From the NCBI GenBank assembly GCA_905178155.1, contig CAJINV010000002.1, forward strand, positions 8,451,224 to 8,515,223: 64,000 nucleotides of DNA, read 5' to 3'. This stretch comes from Amoebophrya sp. A120 (lineage: Eukaryota > Sar > Dinophyceae > Syndiniales > Amoebophryaceae). Shown here one piece after another: positions 1-13,813 of this stretch; the stretch's first letter is position 1, and every line of letters starts with the position of its first letter. The position numbers and the translations under genes were made by a program. Below the pieces are notes generated by a model. That model did no database searches and had not been told where the DNA came from. It was given only the letters and a program-made list of their open reading frames with translations.

Positions 1-3000
1 GTGTTGCTGGCTCGGCGGATAATTGGCTGTTGGAGTTGGAGTTGGACCTCCTGGGTGTCCCCGATAGGCCACCGGTGTAGGTCTCCCTTGATGTAGTGTC
101 CCAGCCGGACAACAAAGTGGGGTTTCCGTTTCCCCGGAGGTTGGCACCGACGATCCAGTGCCGGATGACGCAGAAGAGGTCGCTATCGAGGGAGGGGTCG
201 CGGAAGAAATCATGGGGTTATTCTTGACAAGATCTCGTGCTCGTCTTCTGTCGTTGTCGTCGTTATTCACTATGATTGTCTTGGTCTTCACACCGGGGCC
301 TGCAATTTTTGGAGGAGCAGGCGTGATAGAAGGTTCTTTAGCAGGTGGGTGTACAACAGGAGTCGGTGCTGTGGAAGTTGCCTGCGTGACCGGGGTGCCG
401 GGCAGCTGCAGCGATGCGGGATCTCCACCATGCTGCGGGTGCGGTCCTCGCTGTGAACTGTCGCGATTGAGATTGTTAGCCATCCAAGGATGTTGTAGTT
501 GATGTTGGTGGTGTTGCGCTCCTGGCTGGGGTTGTCTTTGCTGCAGCGGAACCTGCACCGTTCTACCTGGAGGTGGTGGACCTGGTCCATTATTTGTGTT
601 AAGATTCGTCCTCGGTGGCGGACTGGCAAACAGATTGCGATGTTGGAAATCTCCTCGCTCTTGACGGGTCTCTATTCGTGGACCCGCCGCCGGGGCTCCC
701 GCTGGTTGTGGTGCTGCGTTCGTTTTATTTCCAACATGAGCTGGTCCTGGTGCTGCCCCAGGATCATGCAGGTGCACACGTTGACCAGGAAGCAGCTGCT
801 GCTGGACATGTTGCTGTCGCTGCCCCTGCAGCTGCCCTTGTGGATTACCAGCTCCTTGCTGGTGTGCCGGTGTCCGGCTGGGCTGCGCAGGAACGGGCTG
901 CTGGGCGCGGCTGCCACCTCCCGTGTGTGGTGGAACAGGTGGTGGTCTATTCACAGTGCCAGCCCCTCCGGCGGGTCCTCTACCCCGTACAGTGCCAGCT
1001 CCCCCGGCGGGTCCGGGCTGTGCATGTCGTACTGGATTTGGTATCGTGCCACCAGGCTTGTTTGCTAGGTGGTGATCTACTTCTACTCCTGCTGTCGTCC
1101 CGCCAGCACAACAAAAATCTTGTTCAGCTAGGTTTTTGTTCGCTGCGTCGGGCGGGGAACCAGCGGCAGCTTTCTTTTTCATCCACGCGCCGCCGCGACC
1201 TTTGTTCGCTGCCGCTGCGTTATACTCCACATTCAAAAACACAGGCTCGAGTAAACCGGGCCTGGAGCTTTTGTTCAGACGCTTCTGGACGACCTCGTTT
1301 CGATCTCGTTTCGTTTCGTGAAAAATTTTCACGTCTTGAGCAGCAGGTGCGCTGTCTTGGACCGGCGCGGCTGCCCCGGGGGGTGTTGCAGCGCAATCGT
1401 TACCAAGCACCCCTGGAGCAGGTTGTTCCATCTGGGCACGATGCTGCAAAAGTTCTTGACCAGTGCTGGCGCCGTTTTCTAGTACAGCGTCGCTCGTTTT
1501 GGCGTTGGGTTGTAGTCGTTCTTGCGCGCTATGACCCAGGCCTTCCATCGCCCGGCCTGGACCTGTATCTGCAGCGTCCGGAGCAAGTGGCTCGAGGTTC
1601 TCACCAGGAGAAGGCTCACCAGCGGGTGGTGATGAGGATGTCACAACAGGGGCGGCGGCCGGTTGTACTTGCTCGTCAGCTGGCGGCAACAAGGAGATTT
1701 GTTCGACGCGCTGAAGGTCCTCCTCGTGCTCCAGCGTCGATGTTGCTGGTCGCGGTTTTTTCTTCACGAGCTTCGGAGGCTTGTGCAGGCCAGGTTTTCT
1801 GCTGTTCATCTTGTCGCTGTGATTTTGATTTATTGCTGAATCTCCTGTTCGTTCTATTGCGCGCGTCGAGTTGTTTTCCAGATTGCTCGTTCGCCCGACG
1901 TCTGTACCATGCAGCCCCCCTTGCGGATACAAAATGCGGCTTCCGATTTCCGCGACCACCCAGAATCCTAACACCAAAAGGGCGAACCCACTGCCCCAGG
2001 CACAGTTTTCGTAAAATTTCAGTCGTTCTTGCTCCGGATCGTAGTCCGGAGAAATGAAATTTCTCCCGTTGTAGATGTAATGTAGTAGGTTCATCCAGTG
2101 TTTGGAGTGCGGAGAACCTCCGTCGCCAAAAGGTGGGAAAATCACGTCGACTGGATGGTCGCCGGGAAAGGGTCTTTTCCCAATCGGTGGCGTCGTTGTC
2201 GCTGCAGCCGGGTCGTGTTGGTGATCGTCGTCCATGTCCCCGTTCGATGTTCCACCTACACCGTTGTTGCCAACACCAGCATTAGTTGGCGATACGGCGG
2301 ACCCTTCGGTTGGAGGAAAACTGCCCGGGCCGACCTGAACGCCAATAGAATTTCCAGCCGGCTGCTGGGCGGGGGGCGGAGAAGGCGCAACAACCTGCCC
2401 CGGAAGTACAAGTAGAAGAGGAGGTACCTGATTGTTATTGTTTGGCTGCGCAGCAGTATTCGGTTGCGTTTGCGTACCGGAAGTAGAACTGTGCTGCGAA
2501 TTTGCTGGATTATTTGGTGAAGTACTACTAGAACTAGATGTCCCGCCAGTTCCACCACTGCTGCCAGCACCGCTGTTTAAAGAGGATGAACCCGCGCCAC
2601 TGGAGGAAGCCCCACCTCCAGATGAGCCACCTCCGGGGGGAGTCGAACCGCTAGCACCCCCCGACCCAGCGCCAGGGCCGCCAGGATTCGAGGAATGCTG
2701 CTGCTGCGAGCCCGGCAAAGCCAAAGGTGTCGTAGTTCCTGGAGGAATTACTGGAGTCGGACCTCCTAGCGGTCCTGCTTGAGCTTGGGACAGCGTTGAT
2801 GCTGTTGTTCTTAATGTGCCTGGTGTTCTACTGCTACTTCCACGAGCACCGCCAGCTGGAGGTGATCCCTGCGGAGGCGTTGGGGTCGGCCCTGACCCTC
2901 CGCCCTCTCCCTCTGGTGGCGGCGGCGGCGGTAAGGCTTCATGGTGTCTGTTTGGAGGTAAACTTCTCGTTCGTCTACGTGCACGCGTTCCGGGAATCAA

Positions 3001-6000
3001 TACAGACGCAGGTGGCAGTACATCTGCTTCAGCACCTGTGAAGAAATTACGTAAACAAGACTTGAAATCAAAACTTAGAAGTGCAGCAACAATGCATAGA
3101 GCAGGCGGAAGATCATGATGAGCACTCTATTGTCACTAGATTTGCAAGAATTGCACGACCAACGAAAATGAAAAAGGGTTGAATCTAAAGGACGAGAGTT
3201 CCAGCTATATAAGCAAAAATGGAAAGCGAAAGTGAAAGTAAAGTAGTGTCGTAGTACAATTCCTCGATGCATGAAAATAAACGTACCAGCTCGACGTCCA
3301 ACACGCTGCTGGACATCATCTTCGTTGGTGCCGGAAATTGCCGCGGCTTCGCGTTCGTCCGATTGCCCGGCAATCGTCGCTGCAGCGTCGCTTGGTGAGA
3401 TAACTTGTCGTCCCCCTGATGAAGAGGACGCGCCAGATGACCCCCCGCTGCCTGCGGCTCCCGTCGGACCAGCCCTCGACGAAACAGCATTCCGACTTCG
3501 TTCAGTCGCACTGCAGGCGGTTGCATTTTCTAGTTCCATCAGGGCGGAGGTCCCACCCCCGGTATTCCTTGGCGGGTATCGACGAACGCGAATCGGAATC
3601 CACACTACGCGGTGCTGGTGCGCTCCTCGGTTGGGGGTCTGCTTGGGATCAGGCCCACGCAACGCAGGTCCAGCGCGTTTCCACTGCGGCTTCGGCAGGG
3701 GGATCGTGGAGCTAGGTGGAGCCTTGCTTGAGGCAGCCTGAGGATTCGGCGCGGCTGCGTCCACATTATTCGCACCAACAGGTGGCCCGGCGGAGGCAGA
3801 CCCATCAACCGGATTGCGAAGTTGTAAACTTGCGGGACCGCAGCTGCTGTGATCATGTGGGTGGTGAATCGCTTCTGAGCGGTATTTTCCGGGCGGCGTG
3901 AGGAAAAGAAGCTGAACTGCGGCCAGTGGCTCTTGACCACCGCCGCTTCTTTCGATACTTGTACAAACTTCGCCACTGTTTCCCTGCCGCTGCTGTTGCT
4001 CTGCCCCACGACAGCCGGTGGCCCCCGCGACCGGTTTCGCTTTCGCCTTGGGGGGCGGCCCACACATGGCTAGCCGCTTGGCCGTCGCGTCCGCCACGAA
4101 ATACCCACCCGGCGTCGGCTGCAGGACCGGCGACGGGGCAATGGCGGTCGGCCGCATCGGTGGAGCCGTTCGCGTTGCAGACTGCGGAGTCGCAGAAGCT
4201 CCGGAATAAGCCGGGCGCAAGGGAGAAGCTGCGGATGTTGACGCAGTTCCTGCACCCACAGCTGCCACATGATCCATCACCTCATCTCTCTGGGGTTGCA
4301 GCGCTGGTGACGCTTCTCTACTCTGGTATTCTCGCACCAACTCTTGCACCGTTCCAGGAGCACCGCACGCGTTGTCGATCGCTTGCATCAGTATTCCGGA
4401 AGGGCCGGACGCAATGCCCTGCGGTTCCGGACAGAACGACGTCGCGTTTGGTGGGAGGACGAGCGGGAGCGAATTATTTCCGCGCTGAGACGGTACTTCT
4501 CCTGCTGCGTCGCTAGCTGGCGTCACTGTGGCAAAGCAACTAAACGCACTCGTAATGGAAGCTGGCGAAGCCCCCGGCGTCGTATGCAGCTGCGGCGTTA
4601 GCAGGTGTGCCGCGGGCCCCGCTTGCGCTACAATCGGCTCCAGGTGTACTGCACCTGCCTCCGCGTCGCCGTGACTTTCGCCTAGATCAAAATCGCCGGG
4701 ATCTTGTTCCATAAGATCTAACAGCTCTTGCGTGTCGATAACTAGTTCGGCAGGATCCCCGGGGTGCACCACGAGCGATCCCGGAACTTGGCTCGTGCTG
4801 GTCGCAGAGAGGGCCGGCGAAAGTGCTGCAGCCTCAAGAGACGGTGCCGGCGGCGGCAAGGACTGCTCGAAAGAACCAACACCACCCACCCCGGTTTCCC
4901 CGGGGGAGGAGTCGCCTTGTTCGAAGATGGCGGGAGCCGCCGGCGTGTGCACTGGCGTGGGTTGAAATGCAGCCGGCTCGCTCGCGCCGACGGGCCGCAG
5001 GAGCGGGGTTGCCCCCGTTGGTGTCGGCGTGATTGGATTCCAGATGGAGTTGGTGCTGCCCGCTTCATTCGCGTCGTTGAGGGTGTCCGCCGCAGACGGA
5101 CAGGCTGTCAGGTCATCGTCCGTCAGGCAGTTGCTCCCGCCGAAACAACAACAAGCCGCTGCCTGATAGGGTGACGAGGAACCTCCAGCTCCAGACGGAC
5201 ATAATCCGACGCAGCTATGGTCGCGCTGCATCCGCTTCAGAGTGTCCGGCGAGGGGGGCGCCACTCGGGGCATCGCCTTTCCGTTGGGCTTGACAGGGCG
5301 ACGGGGCCCCCAGAAGCCGGAGCCCTGCAGTTCCGCCCACGTTGCCGAGCGACTGGGTTCTGTTGGTTCGGAAGAACCAGGTGCTGGTGGCCCGCTTCCA
5401 GTACCACCTGCTCCTGGTTCGCCATTTTCATATTGCTGTTGTTGTGTACTTCGCGCGAGGTCCTCATCTACGTCGTCGTCATCGTCTTCTTCACCTGGAT
5501 GCGCTGGCGGAAGTTGTAGCGCTTCGCCTAAGTCATCGCCGCCTACTGGCGCCGCCCAAGCGGGTAAGTCATGACGGTCAAACGTGTGCGGAGACCACTT
5601 CTCCTGCTCTCCGAGGACCCCCGCTCCGGCGGGTTCGTGTTCTACTTCGGCCTTCGAGAGGAGCGCCGGCGTCGTCGCAAGGCTGCTGCTACTGCTTGGA
5701 CCTCCGACTGCCGTGCTCCCGCTGCTGCTGACAGCAGCGCAGCTAGCAGCTGTAGACAAATTGGTCACAGCACCGGCAGAGGACGCGAGCGACTGCTTGC
5801 TACCAGCTCGGGGTTGCAGATCAGGATGGCATACTCGGTCTGACGCATGATGTGTTTGAAAATGTTTCGCCTGGTCTTGGTGGTATTCATCCGCAGCAAA
5901 AATTGCTGCCAGCTGAGTCGCAGGAAAAACAGCGGTCCGGGGGACTTCTTGTCGTTGATATTTATCGTACGAACTACGGTGCACCAGCTGGCGGTGGTCT

Positions 6001-7670
6001 TCCATCAGGTCGTGCAGACCGCTATGTTCCGGCTCCACGACCCCGGAAAAGGGCTGTTGCCCCGAAGTAGGTCCGAAAGTCGGCGAGGAAGAAAGGACCT
6101 CCGATTTGACGACACTCACAGGAGCATCAACCGTCGCGGAAGTAGAAGCAGCTACTACATTCGCAGGACTGCTGCAACTACGTGGATGTTCTCCTCTAAG
6201 ATGTTGACCTGCGCCAGCGCGAGCAGAAAAATCTTGCCCCGGCTCTCCCGGGGCCCCTTGTTGCTGCTCAATCCGTAGCTGCTGCTCCTCGTCGTGCGCT
6301 GCTTCGGTAAACTTCTGGGTTCTTCTGTTTGCCTCACGAACTTCCGGCGGGCCGTAGAGAAAGCTCCGGCAGCGTTCGGGATTCAGGTGTGGGTGATGAA
6401 GATGTAAATGGGAGTGAATAGTTCTCGCTGGTGCTGGTTGATCAACATCCTCATCTTCCACTTCCTCATCTGTTTCATCCCCCGCTCCTTCCTCTGTTTC
6501 CGACTCTGTCGCATGATCAGCATCAGAATCTTCAGGTTCAGGAGGAGCAGCATCCTCCCCCGCCGCGTCCTCCTGCTCCTCCGTTCTGTCTCCTTCGCCA
6601 GTGCTTCCTACTGTTGGTCTCGCAGCGGCAGTTTCCTCCTCCTGGAGGTTGCGGCTGGTGGAGACTCTGGCATCACCTTCCATCACAGGAGCCGGCCGCT
6701 GTGCCAGTGGATGGCCCCCACCATGATGATGATCTCTTTTCGAGAAGGGTTCGACTTCACCAGCACGAAAATCTTCAGCCACTCCGCGGCCCTCCTGGCC
6801 ACCTCGATTTTCTTCGGTTCTTCGAGATGATGATGAAGATGCACCACCTCCTACGCTTCTTGTGTTTGTTTCGGGAACTACTACATCAGAGAGCTCTTTT
6901 TTAACTATAACTCTGAGTGGTCCGACTCGCAGACGAACTTCTTGTTGATTTCTACCACTAAGACGAGCCGTCGTTGCTGTTGCTGCTTCAACAAAACGTA
7001 ATCGCTCATGCGATTTTCCTGGTGATCTGCCTCCCTCCTCGTCATCCGGCGGCTCGGATTTTACCGGCAAAAACTGCTGGTGCTGCCGTTTCGGACCAGC
7101 ACGCCCCTGGTCGTGGTCGTGCCCTCGACTTCGTCCGCGGGCTGCGACGGAATTCGGAAAAATACTTCGCGCGCCACTTTGTGCATTGGCATCGCCGCGA
7201 CCACCTCCAGGTCCTCGTGCTGTAGAATTTACTGTCTCTGACTGTGCAGCGTGGCGGCCCCCATAATTCACATGCGTGTGTCCTGGACGTGCTAGACGTG
7301 GGTTCATCATCATCTCTTGTCTACTTCCAGTTTCTGCCTCCGCGCTGTTGGTCTCGTTTTCCGCACTGGCGGCGCTCTCACCAGACGATGACGAACCGCG
7401 AACCTCCACGAGAGCAGGATGACTGTTGTCTTCGCGGGAATGGTTTTGAATCGCATCTTGATCTTGGCGACCAGCACTTGGACCCGCGGAAGGGGATGTT
7501 GATATGTCTTGTTGCTCTTTGATGCAATATTCCCCGTCCTTCTTTGCCGGTGCTTGTTCGCGGTTTGTTCCGGCACGAATACTTCTTTGGAAGCCTCCTC
7601 CCTGGCTGCTCCGCACACCGCTACCATGGGGGACGAATCCGGCGGATAATAAGGCAGCCACGAGTTTCAT
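1..7670 (-). CDS. Giant low-complexity secretory single-pass membrane protein (left-edge partial)
   Basis: Function unknown. Two exons join in frame: 7670-3287, then 3035 to the left edge, with a GT-AG intron (3036-3286, donor GTACGT, acceptor TTCTTCACAG, phase 1). The ATG at 7670 opens a plausible signal peptide (MKLVAALLSAGFV). Exon 1 (about 1,461 residues) is almost wholly disordered, rich in Ser, Ala, Gly, Glu and Gln with acidic runs. Exon 2 gives at least 1,011 more residues. It has a Gly/Ser/Pro tract, then a short ordered stretch (HSKHWMNLLHYIYNGRNF) just before one hydrophobic segment (GSGFALLVLGFWVVAEIG, about nt 1935-1995), then a Gln/Pro-rich tail that is still open at base 1. The layout of leader, long disordered region, one membrane span and disordered tail recurs in the genes at 13814 and 49889. 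Signal peptide and orientation are inferred from hydropathy only. Confidence 0.6.
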
Positions 7671-10600
7671 CTCGATGCTATTGATGCAGAGAGGTTCAAT
7701 AGGCTGATGACATTAAAGATGCTCTTTAAGGGTCGCATGCTTGTTGCGCTCGGTAGATGATGATGATGTGAGCGAGCCACCAGGAGTGAAATGCGAATAT
7801 TGCTATTGGGGACGTGGTCAGGGCTCTTCTGTTCTGCTGTTTACTATCATAGCCCTCACGACCAGTCAGTACTGCAACAACATCTCCATGCACTAGTTTT
7901 GCTGGTTGTCGTTGTACTATCTACGAGAATCGCGGTGAATAGTACGAAAGAAAGCGCCGCTTCTTCGGGGGTACAAGTACAATTCGAAGCGATTGAGCTT
8001 GATGCTGGGTCGGCTGGGGTAGGTTCTTGACGTCGTGGTAAGTTTGTAAGCAGCTGCTGAGACCGCGCCCGGTGATCCTAACTGCTGTTGTGTTCTCCGA
8101 TTCGCAAGCGCAGCTTACAGGCGGGCAAGGTAAAAAAGTGCTAATGATATTCTTGGCCTCGATAATCTTAGTATTGCGACCATACTAGTAGACGTAGAAT
8201 ATTGGAACCTCGGAACCGCAGCTCCGGTCGATCTAAAAAAATGCTCGATGAAGATTGTTTTCCATCTCTTCGTGCGACAAGATCGAGAGTAGAAGGAGTA
8301 GAGTAGTGTAGGAATAGAAGTTGTATTAAGCCTGACAAGGTGTGCGCGTGGAAAACTCCTTTCCACAAAGGTGTTTCGGCTATTTTTTTTCGTTGGAGAA
8401 CTACTCCAGCAGGGTCATGATCGTCGGATAGATTACAACAATGATTCAGATTAATACTATTGAAGCAGCCGCTTTGGCTTTGTTTGATGTTATTGAGTAA
8501 AGAAAAGTGAGCATGATGTGAACGAAGATCTATTGTTCCAGAAACTCGAATTTCAAAGAAACTGCTGGCATCTAGTTCTTCAACTATAAACAAGAAATTT
8601 GTTGACAATGACAGTAAATTGTTTGACATGGAGTGTGTTATTTATTTACATACAGGTTAACGAAAAGAAAAAACAAAAAGACATGAAAAATCAAGTTTGC
8701 TGCTTTCGATTGATAATTCCAATGAACGCCTACATACAAATACACGAAATCATCGTGAAAATGAATCAGATTTACAAGAATACGCTATCTATTTCTACCA
8801 TCTCCAAGTCGTCTCTGTTCAATATTCAAAATCAAGATCAGGTTTTTTGACTCAAAAGATTAAATTTGCAGTACTGTAGAAACGGAACATTAAAAACAGG
8901 AAATAAATCCCGGGGAGAAGTCTCTTCCTTTTGATTTTTGGTTCTTCATCACTTCACCAAGTTTCTACGCTCGCAGTTACCTGCTGCTGGGTGAAATTGT
9001 CTATTTGCAAGATGGATCTCAAGAATCGCGACGATTCAGGTGGATCCTGGTGATGAAAGAAAACAGAAAAAAAATATATCGGAGATCTTGTTCAAACGTC
9101 CTCGGTATATTAAAAAGCACGGGACCACCATGAAAGTCCATACCGTTTCAGATCGTCAACTCGCAGAGGGAAAAAATCGAGGATATCAAATACCTGCATC
9201 TATAGCTGAACCTAAGCGTAAGCTGCACAAATTTAAAAAAATAACTATTTTCCTTTTGTTGTGCAAAGCTGATCGATTGAATTTCTGCGTTACAGTCACA
9301 GATGAGAAGCTGCATCATTGGAGCGCATGATACTTGTCTATCAGAAAAGATCCCGACTGCTACATACGAGTAAGTACGAACAGGAACACTGTCGCGACGA
9401 GATAGAGATTTGCTTGAGTCACTGTTTGTCATGGTGCGGTAGACTTCCAATCGCGGATGCAGAAGTGTGGTAGTGGAAAAATCCGCACCGAGTTCTCACC
9501 GGAAACGGACATTCATTGTTCGTCATGCGAAGCAAAGCATCAAGGAGGTTTTCGAGCGGCAGAGAGAGAACTTTTTCATAAGGCAGTGGCGACACCTACA
9601 CCTTGTCGTTCGCGTAGTCTGCTGGTTCACCTCCATCGATGAGCGCTGCAGCTGCTCCACCTATCTATGCTATTATTTGAATCGCGAAAAGGAAAAAGAA
9701 AATGAACGCTGCGGCTGCCGCTTCATCCGGAAGATTTGCGTTATAGTTACAGCACTACGGGCGCCCTAGACCATTGGTAATAAAATGATCCTGGGAAAAA
9801 TACAAGTAGAAGCTCAACCTCACTCTGGTGTGAGGCTTCGTTCCAGCTTTTTACTCGCTAAGAAATCGCCATCCATTAATATTGACGTCTACTATGTCGT
9901 TCGGAAAAGAAAAGAAAATGCTCGCTGGTGAAACAAGCACGGAGCGGATAATAGATATGATACTAAAAGCTCCTTTTGTTCACTTTTCCCCAGGACGAAA
10001 AATGATTTCTCCCAACGTCGGGTATGACGAAATAAATAATAGACGGCAGCTGAAATCAAGTTCACCACGAGGAAGAGGTCGACTGAGTCCACTCAGTATT
10101 CTGTTGATGTTGTTGTCTTCCTTGTAGAATTTCTCAATCTGCATTACAATTCCAATTCCCCGCGTCCTCGGGCAGGAGAACGAAAAAAAATGAAAATATT
10201 TTCCCCCAATCGATGAAGACCGGCGCAAAATTTTCAGTAAGCAAGAAATGCGAGCGACCCCTCCTCGGGCGGTGGACCCAAGATATTGTCTTTTTCTTCT
10301 CAATACTTCTCGCCGTTGATAGTTCGACGAAAGTAGATCCAAAGCTGCAACCTTCGGCTTCGATGATCTTCTCTGACGTTGAGATGAGAGGTGATCGACG
10401 TCGAGGCAGTTGCTCAAATATCTGTCGCTGTTAATGTCGGTATAAGAATGCCGTCGAGGTTAATAGTTGAAATGTAGTTCTCAACTGAAGTAAATCATTC
10501 GGTGGGGGATTTTTGCTCCTGTAGTTACAGCAATAATTCTACCATAGCTGGTCCGTTTCGGAACGACCATGAGTTGACAGAGAGAAAAACTGAAACATGG

Positions 10601-12104
10601 ATCATGATGATACTAGTGCTGACATAAAATTTGATGTTGTCGCTAATTTTGTTTTTCAAAAATAAATATGCTTAGCTTTCATGAAAACAAATAAATTTAT
10701 GGACATGGAGGTCCTTCCGCTTTAGCGAAAAAAAAAAAGACAGAGACATTTTATTATACCGCTTGAAGAAAACCAAAAAGACGCTGACACACAAGCTAGG
10801 TTGCTGGGTCGGGGATCTATCTTATCTTACAGGGCGAATCTGCAAAGTAGAAGTACGGCTTGCGCAGCGATACTATTTCCTAATCATCCAGAACCAAAGG
10901 AATGGCTCTACGGGACGGAGTCGTATAAAATTCAAATGTTAATACAACATGTGTCAACGGGCGGGAGCTAAAACTAAACCAATTAGACATACAAACAACG
11001 ACAGGAAAGTCCTTGTTGGATCGATTTCAGGGGGAAATCGCGAAATCTTCACAACTTGCTAGTTCAATATTTATCTTGCCACTGCCGGTCTTGGAGCTCT
11101 TCTTGCGGGTGTCGGTGAGTTTCAAAAAGTGTATATTGTAATTTGTGGGCCAGCTGCTTCTTTGTATTGCGATTCTTGTTATGCAACAAGTTGAAATCAC
11201 TCATACGTCATACATTAGCTAAATGTCGGAAAAGAAAAACTGCTTTGCTCGTGTGATGTGATATATCTGAAAGAAAAAATGCGGTAGCTGTCGCGCAGCT
11301 GAACCTGAAGCTGAAATAAAAAATAGTTCTGACTGAGACAACGACCAGGTGAAAAACAGTTCTGACTGCGACGACCAGAATCCATCCTTCTTATATAAAA
11401 TTTATTGGCTGTAGTTATACATAGTAGTTGCAAAAATATCCGAAAAAAGTGTAGTTTTTAAAGTTGGAATCCTTGTTGATGGGATGGCTTCAAAAAGCCG
11501 AAGTGAAGTATGAAAAACGTATAGTTGAAGTAGAAGATTTCGTATCAGTATCAGTATCAGTATGCGTATAGTATCAGTATCAGTATCAGTATCAGTAGAA
11601 AAACGTATAGTATCAGTATCAATAAACCAAGTGGAAGTAGTGAAAAAATGCACGACGGCGTCTGCAAGTTCCTCGTGCATCGAAGTCGCACAGCGGCGCT
11701 ACACACGGAATTTGGGTGGCATTTGCTGCCAACATCTACAACTTGCTTTGATTGCTAGGTTGAAGCTGTAGTCTGAAAACGAAAAGCAAAAGCATGAAGC
11801 TTGGCTCTGAAAGAGAGGACAGCAGTTGAAAAAAAATCATAGCGGCGAAAAGCGTGGAAGCTGGGCTGCGACAGAGAACTTTCGCAGTTTTTGTGCGACG
11901 AGAGCAAGAAGCAGAAAAATCATATTTTGCAGGTCAACCAAGAATGCCGCTGCGATCTGATTTTGTCTCATATCAGTACCACCCTAGAGTCAATTTTAAC
12001 GACAGCAGGTTGAAGAGGACGCTAATGCGGGGGCAGCAACATTGGATAGCCAGCAACTTTCAGCAGCAGCTGGTCTCTGCTGGTCTCCACCGTGTTCCCT
12101 GCTC
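7671..12104. other. Intergenic region without a supportable gene
   Basis: About 4.4 kb, visibly more A/T-rich than the flanking genes, with stops in all frames. The longest ATG-started minus ORF is 153 codons (8629-8168); it has no recognisable domain and I do not call it. An imperfect duplication of GTTCTGACTG...GACCAG lies near 11322-11373. No tRNA-like fold was seen. It presumably holds the 5' region of the gene ending at 7670 and the 3' region of the gene ending at 12105. Confidence 0.5.
11542..11621. repeat. ATCAGT hexamer microsatellite
   Basis: Interrupted tandem runs of GTATCA/ATCAGT, with three blocks separated by GCGTATA- and AAAACGTATA-type spacers. The minus strand reads as Thr-Asp or Ile-Leu runs, which explains the apparent ORF there. 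Confidence 0.8.
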
Positions 12105-12941
12105 TTAATATGGCTGATATCCCTGCATGGCTTGCTGTTGCTCCAGAATTTCTTGCCGACCCATGATATTCATGCCGGTATTGAACGCACTATAGTTTTG
12201 TTGCTCAACAAGATGAAGCAGGTGACTGCCAACGCCAGTATTTCCACTGGTTCCTGCTGATCCTGTTTTGAGGCCTGCGCAAGCAGGTCGCTGGTCCCGA
12301 CCAGCGTGCTCGTGCGTCCCTCCGGCTGGTGGCGCGCCATTTCCGTCCTCTTGTACTATCCAGGTGTGTCTCGCATTTGCGGGTTGCCTCTCGGTGCCCG
12401 TCGTCGGAGTGGCTGTAACAAAGCCCGGCGTGGTCGTGGTAGTCTTGTTCACCTCCAGAGCCGCTGCGGGAGCCGTATGAAAATGATGTTCATCATGTTG
12501 TTGTAGCCCTTTGTTTTCCGTTTCCGCAGCCGTTCGTCTGCCCAGCGTTGGGCCTTGTAGTTGCTCTCCTCCTGTATTCTGAGCCTGAAAACGCACGGCA
12601 CAATGATCGTCTTTCTCGGCTAGTAGTGCATCTTGTGTTTTGTAACTCTCTAGCCTTACAACTGCGTTCTTCATTTTCTCTTCTTGCGCTGTCGGTGGAG
12701 GGGCTGTAGAGCCAGGAGGAGCTCCTTGTCCTGCACCTTCCTCCTGATTACCTGGCTGTAGCACAACATGCTGATGACCATCATGAACATGATTTCGGTC
12801 CTGCACTTGTTGGACTTGCCTGCCATGCGCGTCTCGGTTCTCCCGAACTGGTGCGCCCGCCGCGGTTGGTGCCTGCAGCTTGATGGGTGGATTCTTGTTA
12901 TTGTTTTTGTTCAGCATGATGTTCTCCTTCTCACCCCCTCG

Positions 12942-12972
<31 letters not shown>

Positions 12973-13749
12973 ATGTGCTTTATTTGGTATTGGTAGGCCT
13001 GTTGCTGCTGCTGCGCCGCCAGATGCTGCTGCGCAGCCAGCTGCTGCTCCGGGGTCCAATGATGCTGCTGGCCGTAGTGCAGAAGCTGTTGTGCCGCAAC
13101 CTGGTGCTGCTGCATCAACTGGAGGTAATTGTACATGTGCGGCGTGCTGCTGTTCAGCGGATTCATGTGCTGCTGGTGCTGCTGCATCAACTGCTGCTGG
13201 GCGAAATGCTGCTGCTGCGCCAAATGTTGCTGCTGCGCGAAGTGCTGCTGCTGCGCCAAGTGTTGCTGCTGCGCCAAGTGTTGCTGCTGCGCCAAATGAT
13301 GCTGCTGGTGCTGCTGTTGTGCAGCAGCATGTTGATGTTGCTGTGCCGCCGCCGCGGCGTAGTGCCGCTGTTGCTCCTGTCGGCGCTCTTCCTCCAGTTT
13401 CTCCATCCGGAAGCGCTGCTCCGCGTGCTTCTTCCGCTCCTTCACGAGGTCAGTAATCCAGAGTCAACACGCCGCACCCAGCCGCCAATTATCAGGATGG
13501 TGATGATGGCAGTTTTGCTATACAAATGCAAATCACATCAAAGCTAGTAAATTATCTTCGGACTTCGCATAACAAGGTTGGAAACGCAGCTACACAGTGG
13601 TTGTCCTTAGCTATACGTCTAATCGTGTCGCAAATCCGCACGGCACTCTGGTCCTGCTCGTCCTGAGTAGGGAATGACAAAGACAAATACGAATATCCAA
13701 ATACGGCCAAGAAATTGAAATGCCTATGTATCAATATCAGGAGCGGCAT
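12105..13749 (-). CDS. Gln/His-rich protein with a possible single membrane span
   Basis: Function unknown. The main exon (13439-12105) encodes a basic/acidic helix (about ERKKHAEQRFRMEKLEEER), then Gln/His repeats of the HLAQQQ type, then a disordered tail ending LEQQQAMQGYQPY. Upstream, another frame encodes a hydrophobic stretch (KTAIITILIIGGW, about nt 13478-13517). It joins the main exon in frame if a 38-nt GT-AG intron (13440-13477) is removed. A first exon may be the ATG ORF at 13749-13552 (MPLLILIHRHFNFLAVFGYS, leader-like), but I could not fix that junction. The C-terminal LEQxQAMxGxQ motif matches the end of the giant protein at 49889, so this may be a short member of that family. 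The main exon is well supported; the N-terminal structure is tentative. Confidence 0.5.
12942..12973. repeat. CTG/CAG trinucleotide run
   Basis: Uninterrupted CTG repeat of about ten units, read on the minus strand as a poly-Gln tract inside the Gln/His-rich gene. Confidence 0.85.
13190..13335. repeat. Coding 18-bp repeat (His-Leu-Ala-Gln-Gln-Gln)
   Basis: Tandem copies of an 18-bp unit (plus strand TGCTGCTGCGCCAAATGT and close variants), about seven in a row. They encode HLAQQQ/HFAQQQ repeats in the Gln/His-rich gene. Near-identical copies indicate recent slippage or unequal exchange. Confidence 0.8.
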
Positions 13750-13813
13750 GAGACATCACCTCCGGGGTAATCAAAATCGCACCTGACAAATCTGGGGTAC
13801 TGGGTGCGTTTTT

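Noticed and set aside
615-2057. 480-codon plus-strand ORF (and neighbours at 158-1321 and 2432-3118)
   Set aside because: It lies opposite the open minus-strand exon, which runs about 3 kb without a stop, joins exon 1 in phase and encodes a membrane span. The plus frame is a composition-driven shadow.
8168-8629. 153-codon minus ORF with ATG
   Set aside because: No motif, no leader, A/T-rich surroundings and no neighbouring exon; not distinguishable from chance.
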